A stretch of DNA of 64,000 bases from Lepeophtheirus salmonis (GCF_016086655.4 NC_052132.2:6512805-6576804), one strand, 5' to 3'; positions 13,312 to 25,900 are shown, counted from the first letter of the stretch. Notes: generated by a model from the sequence alone, not told the origin. Translations and numbers: made by a program.

Positions 13312-16300
13312 ATCCAAGGTTTCGTGTATTCTTTTATAATTTTTGCGTTCTTTTTCAATAGATATGTAGTAATTTCTTATAACAGTTTTTAATATTTTTA
13401 TAAACTTTCATCTTTTTTAGATGTAGGCAAGATTATGCTCTTAATAACTGGTCAGGTGCTCTTTTAATTGATTAAATAGATTCAATTCTTAATGATTATA
13501 GTCTTATGCTTTAGTAATCTATTATTATCCATTTTAAACATAGGATATCTTAGATCACTTTGAATGCCGGATCCCCAATAAAAGTAAAGTAACATGGATT
13601 AAGTTTTGTAAGTCGTTTTTTAATTCCTCTTACGGATTTTGAAATTGGTATAATTAATTATACAGCAGTCCGTACAATACATCAGATTGAATATTCTAGC
13701 AAGCACGATTACATGATGGTCTAACCTTGATCTCTACTACATTTTCTGTAGTAATATCTTTCTTAAATCATTGATTATCTTTTGTCCTTGAGTCTCGGAA
13801 TAAAACTAGAAAATTTAGTTTTTTTTAATACTGTAACAATGATGGAGTGGCAGTATCCAGGGAATACTATTCACTGGAGTATCTAACTTTACATAGATTG
13901 ATTCACCTCCTAGACTCATTCTTCACTAATACCTCCAAAGTTATCTATTATCTACTTTACAGACAGTTTATAATTTATTATTTATAAAAATAATCCAACA
14001 GAGCAGCAGGTTTTTTAATTTTTCAATTGTAGTTTTATAAGTTTAATAAATGACTCAAGACTTTCACATTATATCTTTACAAACTTATAGCCCCTAAAAA
14101 TGACATATTAAGAGTATTTGGCTTTTTGTTGGTTGTCTTCTGATTTGATTAAAACATTTTATTGATTAATAACGTAATTAATTTCTGATTTAATGAAATA
14201 ATATATAATAACTTTTTACATATTACTCAATTAATTGGTTACTACCCATAGATTCTCTATGTGACTACCTAACACTCTCAGATACGGATCGATCACTAGA
14301 GTGTATTTTGTTTTGTTTCTTCATTTTTCTTAATATATTCTACGAAAAATAAAGGAACAGGACAAGGCATATCCACCCTTTAATAAATACTTAATCGAAT
14401 AAGCATGGTATGAAATGAGTAATCCCTTTTCCAGTATTGTTCTTCTTTAGCCAAAACTTTAATGAACTATTTCTTTTAAAAATCAAGAATAAAAAACAAA
14501 AACGAAAAGGTTAGCACATTTGTTGTCATAAGATTGCTACTAAAGCAGTAAAAATTAGTTTTTGAAGGGTAGGAAATCGGAATTTATATTAATATACAAA
14601 TATTAACCTAATCATGTAAGAAACTTGCCAAGCATAGTGAAACCAATGTAGTATTACAATGGATTATACCACATGTTGAAAATTACTCTGAATTATCAAT
14701 AAAAAAGCTAATAGTTGTAATACAACTCCAAACAGTGTTAATGTATTCCGCAAAAAATATATCTTGCATGAGTCATGACGAGACGAAACAGTTATTTTGA
14801 ATATCTTATATGACTAAAAGCAAATCTTTAATTTCCTTTCGGTAATTAAAATAAAAGAAACCGTAAATAAACTTGAAGCCTTGACAATTCGAAGAATGTT
14901 TTGGAGAAGAACAGTTTGGTTGCCATAAGATTTCATTAGCTCAGCTGGTAACAGCTATAAGAAGAAGGATATACACACATATCCCTCTCAGTATCAAACA
15001 AGGATATACTGGGCCAACCATTATTATTTATCCATTTTAGCATACAAAGTATTGAAGTCCCTGACAGGATCCTAGGTGAATGAGGAAATAAGTTTATTAA
15101 CTATTAATTGTCTATTGAAACCCAAAAAACATGTTTTACTCAATGTATCCGTAATCAGAATTGATGGTGAGCTCTAGGTGGTAACGGAAGCTACTGAAGA
15201 TCCTCTGGATGTACTCGGCGTTCATTTTGAGGAGCTGTACATTTATGCAAGTCACGAAATGACCCAAAAAATAACTTTTTTGGTGCATAATTATACAGTA
15301 TAGTGATAGAAAAATATTAATGTTTAATGAAACTATTCAAATCGTTATTTTATTTTGGTAGCCTTTCTACGTAAAACTGATTTGATGAAACAAAAATTGG
15401 GAAGGAGTGATTTTTCCTTGTTTCCCCAACTTGTTGTCGACAAACGTCTATGATGATGACGTTTTGGTCTACGTCCAACATTGAAATGTCCTTCGGTGAT
15501 GTTTTAACTATAACCCATAAGATGAAATTGATATTTTCTTATGAAATTATCTACAAATAAATGAGCTTGGAGATTAAACCTGACTGATTTAAAGCCAAAT
15601 GTGAAAAATTGTTGTGCGAAAATCAAACTTATCGTACTCATTAAAGATTAAATCATTATTTTCTTGTACTTTAATGTGGTTAAAATCTTCCTATTTTTTG
15701 AATTGTTTCGTTTCATTCTTAATTTATACGTGAATATTGTGTTTTTTTAAGGAATTTTTTTCTCTTTTACTGCAATTGTCGAATTTAAAGATAATACAAG
15801 TGAAAATCAACTTATAAGTTCTTAGAAAATCCAATGGGAATTTTATAGAAAATCGATAAATGATTTATGCGCTAAAAATGCTTGGGAACCTCTACTGTAA
15901 TGTCGACTTTTATTACATACTTATATATCAGATACTAATACATAATTGCTTTATTGTTAATTCGTATTTCCAAAATGTAGACCATAAATTAACTATTATA
16001 ATGGAAAAAATACGACACTTTTCTCGAATTATCCTACTTTTATCGTCCCTAATTTATCCACTAAAAAAATTAATTGCGGAAATCTAGCCATTTTTATGGA
16101 TTTTTGGTGGATAATACTTGGATTATATTCAAATATCAATGTTTATCATTGATATCAAGTAGTGTTTAATGTTATGTTTAATCTATTTTAAATTCATAAA
16201 GCCATTATATGAAGTTCCAACAAGGTTTATTGTTAATATGTCCATTTCAAGTAACAAAAATGTAAACTTTGTCCCCCAAGATGACATCTTCTTGAATTAA

Positions 16301-16751
16301 AATGGACCTTTTGACGTCAGTAAAAATACTTAATATATGACATTCAAAAAATATTTATTTTTCGCAAAAATAAATCTCCAACGACAAAATAGGCACTATA
16401 CCACTTTCGAGACGAATATCAATTATTTATATTACATATCACTAGAGTATTATTGAGCCAAAAAAAGAATTGATGATCCCTATTATTTATTTTAATCATA
16501 TCCTTTCCATCTAGAACCGAATAGTCCATGATTTATCAAGCAGCCACATAAAAATTTCTAAAAAAGTCTTAAATCTCATCGTTATTGTAAATGAAGTGAC
16601 TAAGAGTATACATTTAAAGTAAAAACTATCAGAGTGAATCGCGGGATAAATAACTAAGTACCCAAATGTGTAGAATGACCGACTCCTGAAACAGAAAAAA
16701 TAATGAATTAAAATTATAATTTGTTAAATTTTAAATATGAAATAAGTCACA
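13312..16751. other. AT-rich spacer with small repeat relics
   Basis: It contains a family B fragment (13660-13745), a family A fragment near 14865-14930, and a mariner C-terminal relic (15136-15240). The 75-codon frame at 15860-16087 resembles no known protein and is probably chance. No host gene is visible. Confidence 0.5.
15136..15240 (-). pseudogene. Mariner transposase C-terminal fragment
   Basis: Reading leftward, the frame gives AEYIQRIFSSFRYHLEL followed by YGYIE and a stop at 15136-15138. This is the characteristic end of many mariner-type transposases (a helical segment with FRxRL, then a short tail ending GYIE or GHIE). Nothing upstream in the element is recognisable, so only the last ~35 codons survive. 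Confidence 0.6.
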
Positions 16752-16904
16752 TCAATCTTTTTTCTTCCTTTCTTCAAGAAACTCTTGAACCTTTTCAATA
16801 ATGGCCTGTGGATGCGCTAATTTAGGTACATTGTAATTCTGTGTAAAGTAAATTCCAGCGTATGATCCAGTCAGAAATCCAGTAACAAAATTAAACAGTC
16901 CCAT
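16752..16904 (-). CDS. STMP1: STMP1-like short transmembrane mitochondrial microprotein (50 aa)
   Basis: The single uninterrupted frame starts at ATG 16904-16902 in a good context (GAAAATATGG) and stops at TGA 16754-16752. It encodes 50 residues, beginning MGLFNFVTGFLTGSYAGIYF, then TQNYNVPKL and a lysine/glutamate-rich helix ending KKKD. The human protein STMP1 (C7orf73) is 47 residues with the same plan: a short glycine-containing hydrophobic N-terminal helix, the block (A/T)QNYxxPxL, and a charged C-terminal helix. STMP1 is an inner-mitochondrial-membrane microprotein linked to respiratory-chain supercomplexes. The match rests on this motif, the length and the layout, so the family call is strong but made by eye. 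No intron interrupts the coding part. No close neighbour gene suggests co-transcription, and the Sulf gene points the opposite way. Confidence 0.82.
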   Translation of the reverse strand: MGLFNFVTGFLTGSYAGIYFTQNYNVPKLAHPQAIIEKVQEFLEERKKKD

Positions 16905-17159
16905 ATTTTCCGTGTATACACTCACACTTTAAATAAAATTAACTCAATGTTAAATGTTTATACATCCACAATTGGCAACAGAAAACCAAATAATACACTT
17001 GTACATGAGGAAAGGAACAATCAACAGCTGATATAGTCAGCTTAATATTAGTGATAGTAAGAGTTTATTTATATAAGTATGTGGCCCGTCAACTCAGTAG
17101 TAAGCTAGAATGATTTTCCTCTAAATGGAGTGTGGATTACATTTTTATTCTTATACAAA

Positions 17160-17930
17160 TTATAGCTATACTAAAAAAAAAATTTGGAAAAAAATTTCAA
17201 AAATTAAATTTTCTAGTAAAAAGCAAAAATTCCTTAATTGAGGTGTGGGGCTACAGCCCCTCCAGCCCCCGATAACTGATTAAAACATTATAATATGATA
17301 ACAATTATCTTCAAATATTCACAACCATAATATAAATAATTCTATGAATACAGATTTATTTTTTTTAATCAAATCGGAAAATGTACACTCAATCTCCTGA
17401 AAATATAGTTAAGTATGAACTATGATGATTCAGAGATGCGTTCTTGATAATATTATTAGTAGCTACATCGATATTTACACATGACATCATAGAGTGGTGT
17501 TTTGTGACTATGATTCATTAATTAAAAGCTAGAAGTCAAATATTACTTGGTATATGCTACAAGAGATTTCCATAGGATTATATTTTGAGGGGGTGGAAAA
17601 CAAATTGAAAAATTTAATTCAAAGTATTTATTTTTTTTTAATTTCAATTATTAAAGTTTTTTGAAAAAAATTTCAAAAATAACCAGCTATTCATAAAAAA
17701 TTAATTTTTTTCTAAAAAAAAATCAAATATTTTTTTTCCAAAAAAATTAAAAAATCTACAGCTGTTCACAAAAATGCTCAAAAATTAAATTTAAAATATT
17801 AAAATTTTAAAAAAAATTTGTAAATAGAAACTTTTTTGAAAAAAAATTCATATGTTAAATTTTTTGGAAAAAACTACAAAAATACAGCCTCTCCAAATCA
17901 CCTCCTGCAGACGCCTGGTTATTTTGATGA
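17160..17930. repeat. Low-complexity repeat family C
   Basis: Degenerate A/T-rich units of roughly 60-70 bp contain the recurring phrases 'acagctattcacaaaaa' and 'aaattttttggaaaaaa'. They are bordered by the phrase 'gtgtggggctacagcccct' on the left and 'cctcctgcagacgcc' on the right. The same family occurs at 29580-29960, 44840-45165 and 63089-63632, where its ends are clearest. Confidence 0.65.
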
Positions 17931-19711
17931 CGTCAAATAGGAGCCATATAATAGTATTTTCTTTAGTTTAAATATTTACCATTTAACGATTACGATACTA
18001 AAATTAACTAAAAAAATAGAATAAAAGTTGTTTTGAGTAAAAAAAATAGTTCAGAACATACATTTTCAAATAAATATAGTATAGCGAAGATATCAATAAT
18101 ATATTAAGAATAAGTGGATATTATGTACTAAATATAAATGCTCATTTGAAAAGCATAAACTAACAATAAGATCTTAATTTGTTAGTTATCTTGAATAAAA
18201 TAAAAATAGAGTTCAATGTAATTATTTTGCTAACATAACCGAATAAGATGCATTGAATAAGTCTCTTTCGCCTTGTGATTTTGACTCCTTCTCTAAATAT
18301 ATATTAATAACACTTAGGAAATCAAGTTTTCTAAAGCATCCCCACTGTTATATAGTATAGAATAGTTAGTAAAACAAACCAATAATAGTTATTTAACTAA
18401 TAATAGGAAGGATTTTGAAGTCTCGACTCATCTGACAAGAATCTCAATAACTAAATAGCATTTGTGAGTCCAAAATAAAAACAAATGTATCAAATAATCG
18501 TAATTTAATTTTGATATATTCTAAATATTATCTTCAATCAAACAACTTATAATTAGCTCGAATGGCACACAGTTAGTAATTTATTTGTTTTTGTAAAGAT
18601 TCCAGATTTTCAAGACAGTAATCTTCCAATATGCTAACAAGCAATTTAGCTGCTAAAAGAAAATTCCTGAGTCAATAAGGTCAAATATTCGAATAAAATC
18701 TACAGAATTTAAGAAGTAACTTATATTTTTTTAAACACATAATCACTTTATAGTTCCCATTAACTATTTATAAGCTATAGCAGAATAGAATATGGGTTGC
18801 AGAAATAGCTATCAAGAAAAGAGAGGCACATTATCCTTAAAATCTAAAATAATCTTCCATTTGTTTTCTAATCACAAAAGGGGCTTGCGGGTAATAAAGA
18901 AATCACTAATAAGGGGCGAGGCTTAAAGTTTGCAGGTTATATAATTATAGACCATACATTTCTGCATTATATGGAGAATAATAACGATCCATGTTCCTCA
19001 TTGAATCTTTCTGTCTTTTTATGGGACTCTTTAGTTCTTATATGTAGAAGTAAACGATAATTTTGTTAAAGATCTGGAAGCATTGATGTATTTTTGAGAA
19101 TAGAGGCAATGATTCACAAGGTCAGAAGTTACTATCATAGACCTTGATGGGAAGTGTATTTGCACAATGTAGGATTCTTTCATTAAAGAAGATGATATCA
19201 ACTGAGTGAGGCACAAAGACTAAGAGACGAGATTTCTTTAACATAAAGTTGAAGCGAGGGCCATAAGACGTATTAGATATCCAAATGGAAAAAATATGAA
19301 TTCCTAGGAACGAAAAGGATAAGTGCATGCGGATGAATATATCAGAATCCTTCATAGGAAAGATCCATTCAAATCTCAATGAATTAAATATATTTCCACA
19401 AAGTTCCCAACTTTTTTATCCTCCTTCGGCTTCTAGTATTTATCTATAATTATTAATTAACACATATCAGTAGTGAGTAAAACTGAACTTGGGTCCGTTG
19501 TGACGTAATCAAAAACGTTGTCAGTCAACGTAAACCAGACTGCGTTACAAATTTCTTATCGACCTACCTTATATATAGTCACCTTGGAAAATAGTATGAA
19601 GGTGCCCATTTAAAGTTTAATGTGGCATGTCAAAATATTACAAATATTTTTTGGGTTCACTTGAAGTCTTTCCAAAGCTGGCCACGTCTATTTTAAACAT
19701 TTTATATGATT
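17931..19711. other. AT-rich spacer without recognisable genes
   Basis: Nothing recognisable is seen. Two overlapping minus-strand frames (19031-19216 and 19122-19379) together span 350 bp without a convincing family match. Confidence 0.5.
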
Positions 19712-20136
19712 CGTGTATGCAGGGCAGGCCATAGCCAATTTGGCGCCCTAGGCAAGAATTTAGATGGCGCCCCCTTGCATTGCAAAAGAAGAAATCAATT
19801 GAATAGCTATGTTTTAGTAATTTTTTTATTCAAGAATTTCTAAAACATAAATTGTGTGTGCACAGAAACTTGAAATAAGGTTAAATATTGTTTAAAAAAT
19901 AATTAAACAACAGACTAGACAATATAATAACACACAAAAGAACAATCATCATATAATATATAAAAAAGGTGAAACTTTAAACTTATGTGATTTTATCAGG
20001 ACCTCTAGTGGTGCTGAAATGCACTGAACCAAATGCACCACGACATCCATAGTCTCACATCACATACTAAAACCCTACTCTTCGGGTCTTTATGAAAGCA
20101 AAGTCATCAATAATGGCATCATATGGCAGCTGATAT

Positions 20137-20358
20137 TGTTGCGTCTTGACGAGGGAGAGACACAAACTTATTTATAGGTGGAGAGATCCAGGATGACCGA
20201 GAGAAATGAGAAGAAGAAATGGTGTGGAGGAAATAATACAATAATTATTAAAGGAACATCTGTATTCTTTATAATACAAAAACCTACTCTAATTAATATA
20301 CAAAATACATGACTATTTATACTACGTAAAAGACAGTACTTTAATACTTAATAAAAGA
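20137..20358 (-). repeat. Terminal direct repeat (3' LTR) of compact element copy 1
   Basis: It begins TGTTGCGTCTTGACGAGGG on the plus strand and matches 21127-21348 with only a few substitutions, which implies a fairly recent insertion relative to its hAT host. Confidence 0.8.
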
Positions 20359-21126
20359 AAATACAAGACGATAAGAAGAACAAGGGGGAAGGAAATATGA
20401 AATACATTACATCACCCCCTAAGCACCAAATCCATGACGGTGCTTACACAGGTTCCGCTCCATGAATAGCAGCTTATAGATCCGCTCCATCCATGTCCAG
20501 GCGCGGACAAACCATTCGCTCTTGTACATAAATGTTTTATCTCCATCTCCGAGCACGCTCACCGGAGAAAGGAGAACACTACTCCTCGTAGAGGTTTTAG
20601 GGACACGAGCACCCTGCTCGTCCCTGGGAGATATAACCTTTACCCTTATCGAGGTTTTAGAGACATGAGCACCCTGCTTGTCCCTGGGAGACATAACCTT
20701 CACCCTTATAGAGGTTTTAGGGACACGAGCACCCTGCTCGTCCCTGGGAGACATATCGATCTTGCTCGATGTACCCTCATCCAACTCGGGATGATCCAGA
20801 GGAGAGACAGTTGCACATCCATTATCTAATTATGTGAACAGGAGAGTAGGCACAACAGAGAACCAAAACTTCGTAGGATTAAATCCACTTTTAATGATGT
20901 GGTTCCTGACACGGACACACACTTCACTTCTTGTAAGTGACCAAGGTTCTCTTCCTTCCTCCACGAGGCCCAAACTGAGGCACATTCCATATTGCTCTGT
21001 CTTCCGCAGACGAACGAGCGTTCTCCCTGTCGACGAAAAAGGGATACCCAACTCCAACGGGGCTAGCTTCGCTGACGATCCCACAGCAGGGAGGTCACGT
21101 GATTATGATCCCATCTTCGTCGCCAA
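20359..21126 (-). other. Internal region of compact LTR element with unrecognised open frames
   Basis: Minus-strand frames at 21084-20830 (84 codons) and 20784-20419 (121 codons) recur, diverged, in the second copy at 33210-33716. Shared blocks include RSEVCVRVR...HII, SAKL...LG.PFSST, SPRD and SVLLSPV. No known gag, protease or polymerase motif is seen. The second frame contains a tandemly triplicated 60-bp unit. Confidence 0.55.
20591..20755. repeat. In-frame 60-bp tandem triplication
   Basis: Units begin at 20591, 20651 and 20711 with GAGGTTTTAG and are nearly identical over 60 bp; the third is cut short. 60 is a multiple of three, so the minus-strand frame stays open and encodes repeated MSPRDEQGARVPKTSIRVK-like peptides. 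Confidence 0.9.
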
Positions 21127-21348
21127 TGTTGCGTCTTGACGAGGGAGAGACACAAACTTATTTATAGGTGGAGAGATCCAGGATGACCGAGAGAAATGGG
21201 AAGAAGAAATGGCGTGGAGGAAATAATACAATAATTATTAAAGGAACATCTATATTCTTTATAATACAAAAACCTACTCTAATTAATATACAAAATACAT
21301 GACAATTTAAACTACGTAAAAGACAGTATTTTAATACATAATAAAAGA
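21127..21348 (-). repeat. Terminal direct repeat (5' LTR) of compact element copy 1
   Basis: This is the partner of 20137-20358. The hAT frame resumes exactly at its right edge (…KLIK encoded from 21349), which fixes the insertion junction. Confidence 0.8.
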
Positions 21349-21516
21349 CTTTATTAACTTGAGCTTTGAGAAGCTTCTCTCAGCAGCAGCCACTGTAATG
21401 GGGAGGGTGGCTAAGATACGTAAAACAACCCACATGTTTGGGTAAATTTTTGTGAGCTTGTTTGCATTCAGGAAGGCCAAGATTTCCATGCTCGTCATCA
21501 AAGCATTAATAAGCAC

Positions 21517-23093
21517 CGCTCTTTAGAGCGCTGCTACGAGCGCTCTTCAAAATTTTGGATGAAGATATTCAATTTTTTGAATTAACACCTGACTTTATAA
21601 AAGATTCAGAATTTCGCCTAACAAATCATTATATATTATACTGCTCACTATATGAATTTGATAGCACAGAAAGACATAGATTCAGCTTTCAAAGATCCTG
21701 TGTTTAAAAAATTATTTTACACAGCTTTTAGAAATTGAGTCAACATCAAGCTTCTTTCCAATGAAGAAAAAATACAAAAGAAATCCAACCCCCCTGAAAT
21801 TGTAAAAAATTTTATGAATTTAGAAGACAACTCTTAACCTCTTATACTCTTTCCCAAAAATTAAAAAAATATTTATACAAAATAATACAACACTGCCGTC
21901 CTCAGCTGCCGTTGAGCGAGTATTTTCAAAAGGTGGTCAAATATTTAAAGATAGATGCCAAAGTTTAAAGGACGAAAATTATGGAAAAAAAATTACTTTT
22001 GTCAATGAATAATATTTCATAGGTAAACCATTCTATTCATCATTTTATGGATATTTTTATTTTAATCATAGGTTTAGATCTTTAAGTTTGATTTATTCTT
22101 GTACCTTATTTGTCTTTATTTCTTCGACTAAACTTTTGTAATTCATTTGCAATCATAAAGTGTGTACGTTACATAATGCCAATTTATGGAGAGGGAATAT
22201 CTTGCAGAAGGCCTGCGCGGCATTTTATAAGTGTTTTGGGGATTCCTGTATAAATGCTTAATGTTTATTACTTAAATTGGGAAAATCAATTTTATGTCAT
22301 TTATATTTAATGTATATAAATTCTTAATCTTTCACCTAACTTTTTTTTTTTCAATCCGTTGATTCGTTTAATCGCACTGTTCGATATCAAATAGGTCATT
22401 TCGAGATAGCATCTAAAATTACGCATAAAGGATAATGTCTCCAATAAAAGTTCAAATTGACTTTAAAAGATTTTTTTTCTAGTATTTGAGAAGGTCTTTT
22501 TAAAGAATTGGTTATGCGACGTATATCAATTTAACCCGACATTAGCACCTTCAATCTTTATTACTGCGCAATATGAAAGTACTTTGTCTTAATTTTTAAC
22601 CTCTTTCAATAACTATAATTAATTGTTTGGAAAGCGTGGTTTTCATATACTCGAATTTCATATTATACAAATCAATTGTAGGTATTTGAAAATATCATCT
22701 TTTGTACAGTACTGTATTCTGTAATTAATGAAAATTTCATTCAATTCTCTTGATGTTTAAGAAAGTTGTGTTGTATTATTGAAATAAATATCATATTTTA
22801 TTATATCACAGATTTTAGTGTAGGTTATAACATTAACAGATTTAACACTACGAAAAAATGGCGTAAAATTCCAATGATAAATTGCTCATAACTTCCTTAA
22901 TATTAAAGCTAGAGACATGATTTTGGTATCAAAATGTATTTTTTATCATTATCTATTAGATAAAAGAGGGTTAAAAGGGAAAAAATTGAATTGGATTTTT
23001 TTTTGTAACATACATACATAAAGAGTTGTCAAGTTCAAATACGAGCAAAAAAATGAGCGCCGCTCATTTTTCATTGAGCGGGAGTGGGGACGC
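21517..23093 (+). mobile_element. Second hAT-like element inserted into the first
   Basis: Both edges are rich in GAGCGC/GCGCTC: 'agagcgctgctacgagcgct' near 21526-21545 and a GAGCG...GCGCTC segment near 23077-23098. They resemble degenerate terminal inverted repeats. On the plus strand near 21890-22005 a frame reads LPSSAAVERVFSKGGQIFKD, a hAT dimerisation motif of a different lineage from the host element. Upstream codons are riddled with stops. About 1 kb of AT-rich, non-coding DNA follows. The exact ends are uncertain. Confidence 0.55.
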
Positions 23094-23833
23094 GCTCATG
23101 GCTTTACAAAACGAGTAGGAGGGGGAGCGTGCTCAGGATGTCTTGAACGGACTAATGCTCTGCTTGTCATGTTGTTTGTTGGCAATGGTGGGAAATACTC
23201 CATTTCCTTGGTTAGTGCAATGCCATCAATGTCCGATGGATTGTTACTTTGGAAGAGCAGCACATAGGACTTGAGTTCAGCCTCCACGTTCATCTCCTCA
23301 CACATCTGTTTTGCAGTTATCTGTGCAGCAGCAAATCCAGTTTTTCTGTAACTGGTAAGGAAATGTCTGGCTTTCTTCAGCATGTCATTTTATCAATCCA
23401 ATTGTTTATTAACAAACAAATAACTACATGAATAGGATGATGGTGTTTGACCCACTGCTGACATTAAAACAAGCATACTTAAAATACAGATTCACACTAC
23501 GTCTATTATACGGGCGAGAACAAAGCGTGCGAACTCTGGGAATGAAAACAATATCTCAATTCTTCAGAGTCTGTCCTGCCCACAGAGAAAAACTGTATTA
23601 AACCAGTGGCATTATTAAATATGCTTCATATACACGTATATGTATATAAAAAGAAGTAAAAACAAGCTAAGCGTGCGAGTAAAATAGTTGATAGGGAAAA
23701 AAACTTCTTCTAACATCATCAAATCAACCACTCTAAAGAATAGCAGATTTTCTTTCCTTCCCAATGTCTGCACCCCCTAGCAATCATGCGCCCTTAGCAT
23801 TGCCTATACGCACGGGCCGGCCCTGCATGTATC

Positions 23834-25900
23834 AGAGTGCTATTATAATATATTGTTTTTAGATCTGCCTGACAAAAATTTCATTTGCAAACCTATGATT
23901 TCCTTTAATATCTGGATTTGCACCTACTCTAACTAAGCAACCTCATCGGCGTCATTTTATTTAAGAAATTATCCAAAAAATCTCTATTAAGATATTTATT
24001 AGAGTTGAGACTCAGTCCACCACCAATTTTTTACATGTTTATTTTATTATTATGTACTACTACATACGATATGAAATTATAACCCTATAACTAAAATATA
24101 TGATAAAATTTGAAATTTAGATATGCTTTTAATTTGACAATTGCTAAGGCCTAAGATCATTCTTAATTTATTAAGTCCGTATTAAGTGGATTTCTATGTT
24201 CTCCAAGAGTTAGGACCATAAGAAGATAGCGGGAATAGAAGGATGATAATTCTAACTAGATTATCTATCTAAAGATATGCTCGAATTCATAATTCCGTTT
24301 TCCACGAGAGAATAAGGGATTAAAACTTATCCAAAATAACTCTGTTTGAAGTTCGTATTACGTAATTGTACTTTACAATACATATGATATCAAATTATAT
24401 ACAATTTATCTGTAAAATCGGTCTAGACCGATTTTTTTGGCACTGAACTAGACTGAATTTTTCCTTTGGACCGATCTCAACCAAACTTTTCCTTTGGGCC
24501 AATGAGGCCGAATGATTTCTTCGGACAGATCTACACCAAATTTTCTATGAGACCGTTCCAGACCAAGCTTTTTTATTGAACCCAATAAGTTCGGTCCAAC
24601 AAAAAATACAACGGTATCAGACCGGTCTAAGATTTCCAGAGCGAACCCCAACACTAATGTTTATTCTCCATTACATACTTCTTTAAAAATAGATCCTTAA
24701 ATTCACCTTATAAAATAACTTACTAAAACAAATTGTTTTCCCATTTTTTTTTCACTTAAAAAAGTCTCGATAGGCCAAACCTAATGCGGTCAAAGCGGTT
24801 GGATTTTTGTATCTTACCCTTTTTTTAGAGTTGGTAACCTTAAAAGTGATTTTCTATTCCTAAGCTTCCATTATTATTTAATTCCTGAGGAGTAAACTTC
24901 ATTTTCTACTTAGTACAAGTTATCATTGATATATGGAGAGCCGAACTGAAAATATACGTCTGCTCATAAAAGACAGAGAGTGAACGTAAGGATTTATTGT
25001 GTGAGTTATAATTGTAAGTTGTTGTTGGACTCAAAGTACAACTGAGGATCGACGTCGGAGTAATTCTAGCCTATGTCATTTCCCCCTCGTCATAGCTGTT
25101 TGTTGCAGATCTATTGAAACGTCATAACAGCTAAGCTGCTCTCCTCTGAAAAACTCATCAACAACTTGAAGGAAATGATAAATTTCTTGTCTTCGACGAA
25201 ACAATGATCTATGATAGTATCAATATTAGGCTTTGTATTTTAATTTGTCAGATGAATTGATAAGCCCAAGAATTTTAGCTAAAGTTTAAAACTTATTTGG
25301 ATTAAAGAACTTATAATTAACTAAAAAAAGACTATGAAAAAAATTCCTCATTCTTTTACTTTGACGATCAATTTTTGCTACTTTAAGTGCAATTTGCAGC
25401 ACCTCTGAAGAGTTTATAAAATAATTTGGGTTTTTTGAAGTGTTGGCTTTGTAAAATTAACTCATTAAGTTGAGTAGACTAATTTTTGCATAATACCGAC
25501 TTCTGTAAATTGTGAGAAAAAATCATTTATAGAAAGAAAAAAAGTACTTATATATAGGATAGGACATTTATAGGATATTTAAAGAACTTTTGCCCTGAAT
25601 TTTTTCAAAAATTAAAGTACTCTTGTTTAGTAAGTATTTAATTAAAGTTGGATAATGACGGAGCTGAACAAACAGTCAATTGTTTCCATGCTTTTCAAGA
25701 TACTAAGTTATTGATTTTGGCCATTTTATACAATAGCCTGTCAAATACATAATTTTTGAGAATTAGTTGTTTTAATTCTCCTGGGATGGAATGATTAGGA
25801 ATTATCTATAATAATGAAAACATATTTTGTCTGTATGGATGTTTGACAATGTCTCATTTTTGAGGGTATCTTAGAACTGTGTGACAACTTGATTTAAGAA
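23834..25900. repeat. Spacer with a GGTCT-rich repeat and a family A copy
   Basis: 24415-24640 is a cluster of degenerate ~38-40 bp units built on 'gaccgatctcaaccaaactt'-like phrases, bounded by CGGTCTAGACCG and AGACCGGTCT. The minus-strand frame 24448-24654 lies inside it and is not a gene. 24830-25160 is a forward family A copy. The remainder is AT-rich. Confidence 0.55.

Larger units (their letters stand above)
20137..21348 (-). mobile_element. Compact LTR retroelement (TRIM-like), copy 1
   Basis: Two near-identical 222-bp direct repeats (20137-20358 and 21127-21348) enclose about 770 bp. On the minus strand the 5' repeat ends ...CGCAACA and is followed at once by TTGGCGACGAAGATGGGATC, which looks like a tRNA primer-binding site, so the element is read right to left. 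It is far too short for gag-pol. It sits within the C-terminal codons of the hAT transposase; no clean 5-bp target duplication is visible. A diverged relative is at 32806-34100. Confidence 0.75.
20067..23383 (-). pseudogene. hAT transposase, broken into three pieces
   Basis: Piece 1 (23383 down to about 23094) reads KKARHFLTSYRKTGFAAAQ and CEEMNVEAEL, typical of the segment before the dimerisation domain in this hAT lineage. Piece 2 (21516-21349) contains IYPNMWVVLRILATLPITVA and AAERSFSKLKLIK, the canonical hAT C-terminal dimerisation domain. Piece 3 (20136-20067) reads YDAIIDDFAFIKTRR and ends at a stop, the usual tail. The compact LTR element splits pieces 2 and 3, and another hAT-like insertion splits pieces 1 and 2. 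About 20 residues expected after LKLIK are missing. The N-terminal zinc finger is not seen, and no function remains. Confidence 0.8.
19720..23825 (-). mobile_element. Decayed hAT-superfamily transposon, target of nested insertions
   Basis: The left end begins CAGGGCAGGCC and the right end finishes GGGCCGGCCCTG, so the termini are inverted repeats of the hAT type. Both continue into GC-rich 'GGCGCCC...AGGCAA'-like sequence. The flanking 8-mers CGTGTATG (19712-19719) and CATGTATC (23826-23833) agree at 6 of 8 positions, as expected for an old 8-bp target duplication. Minus-strand pieces of a hAT transposase lie at 23094-23383, 21349-21516 and 20067-20136, separated by two younger insertions. 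Confidence 0.8.

Noticed and set aside
14936..15005. 'ttagctcagctggtaacagc' resembling a tRNA A-box
   Set aside because: No acceptable B-box or acceptor pairing follows, so no tRNA is called.
19031..19379. Two overlapping minus-strand frames, initially considered a LINE endonuclease fragment
   Set aside because: The block GPRFNF alone is not enough; no catalytic SDH or DYIF motif is present in the expected place.
20830..21139. 101-codon plus-strand frame opposite the compact LTR element peptide
   Set aside because: The minus-strand reading is the one whose residues are conserved in the second copy.
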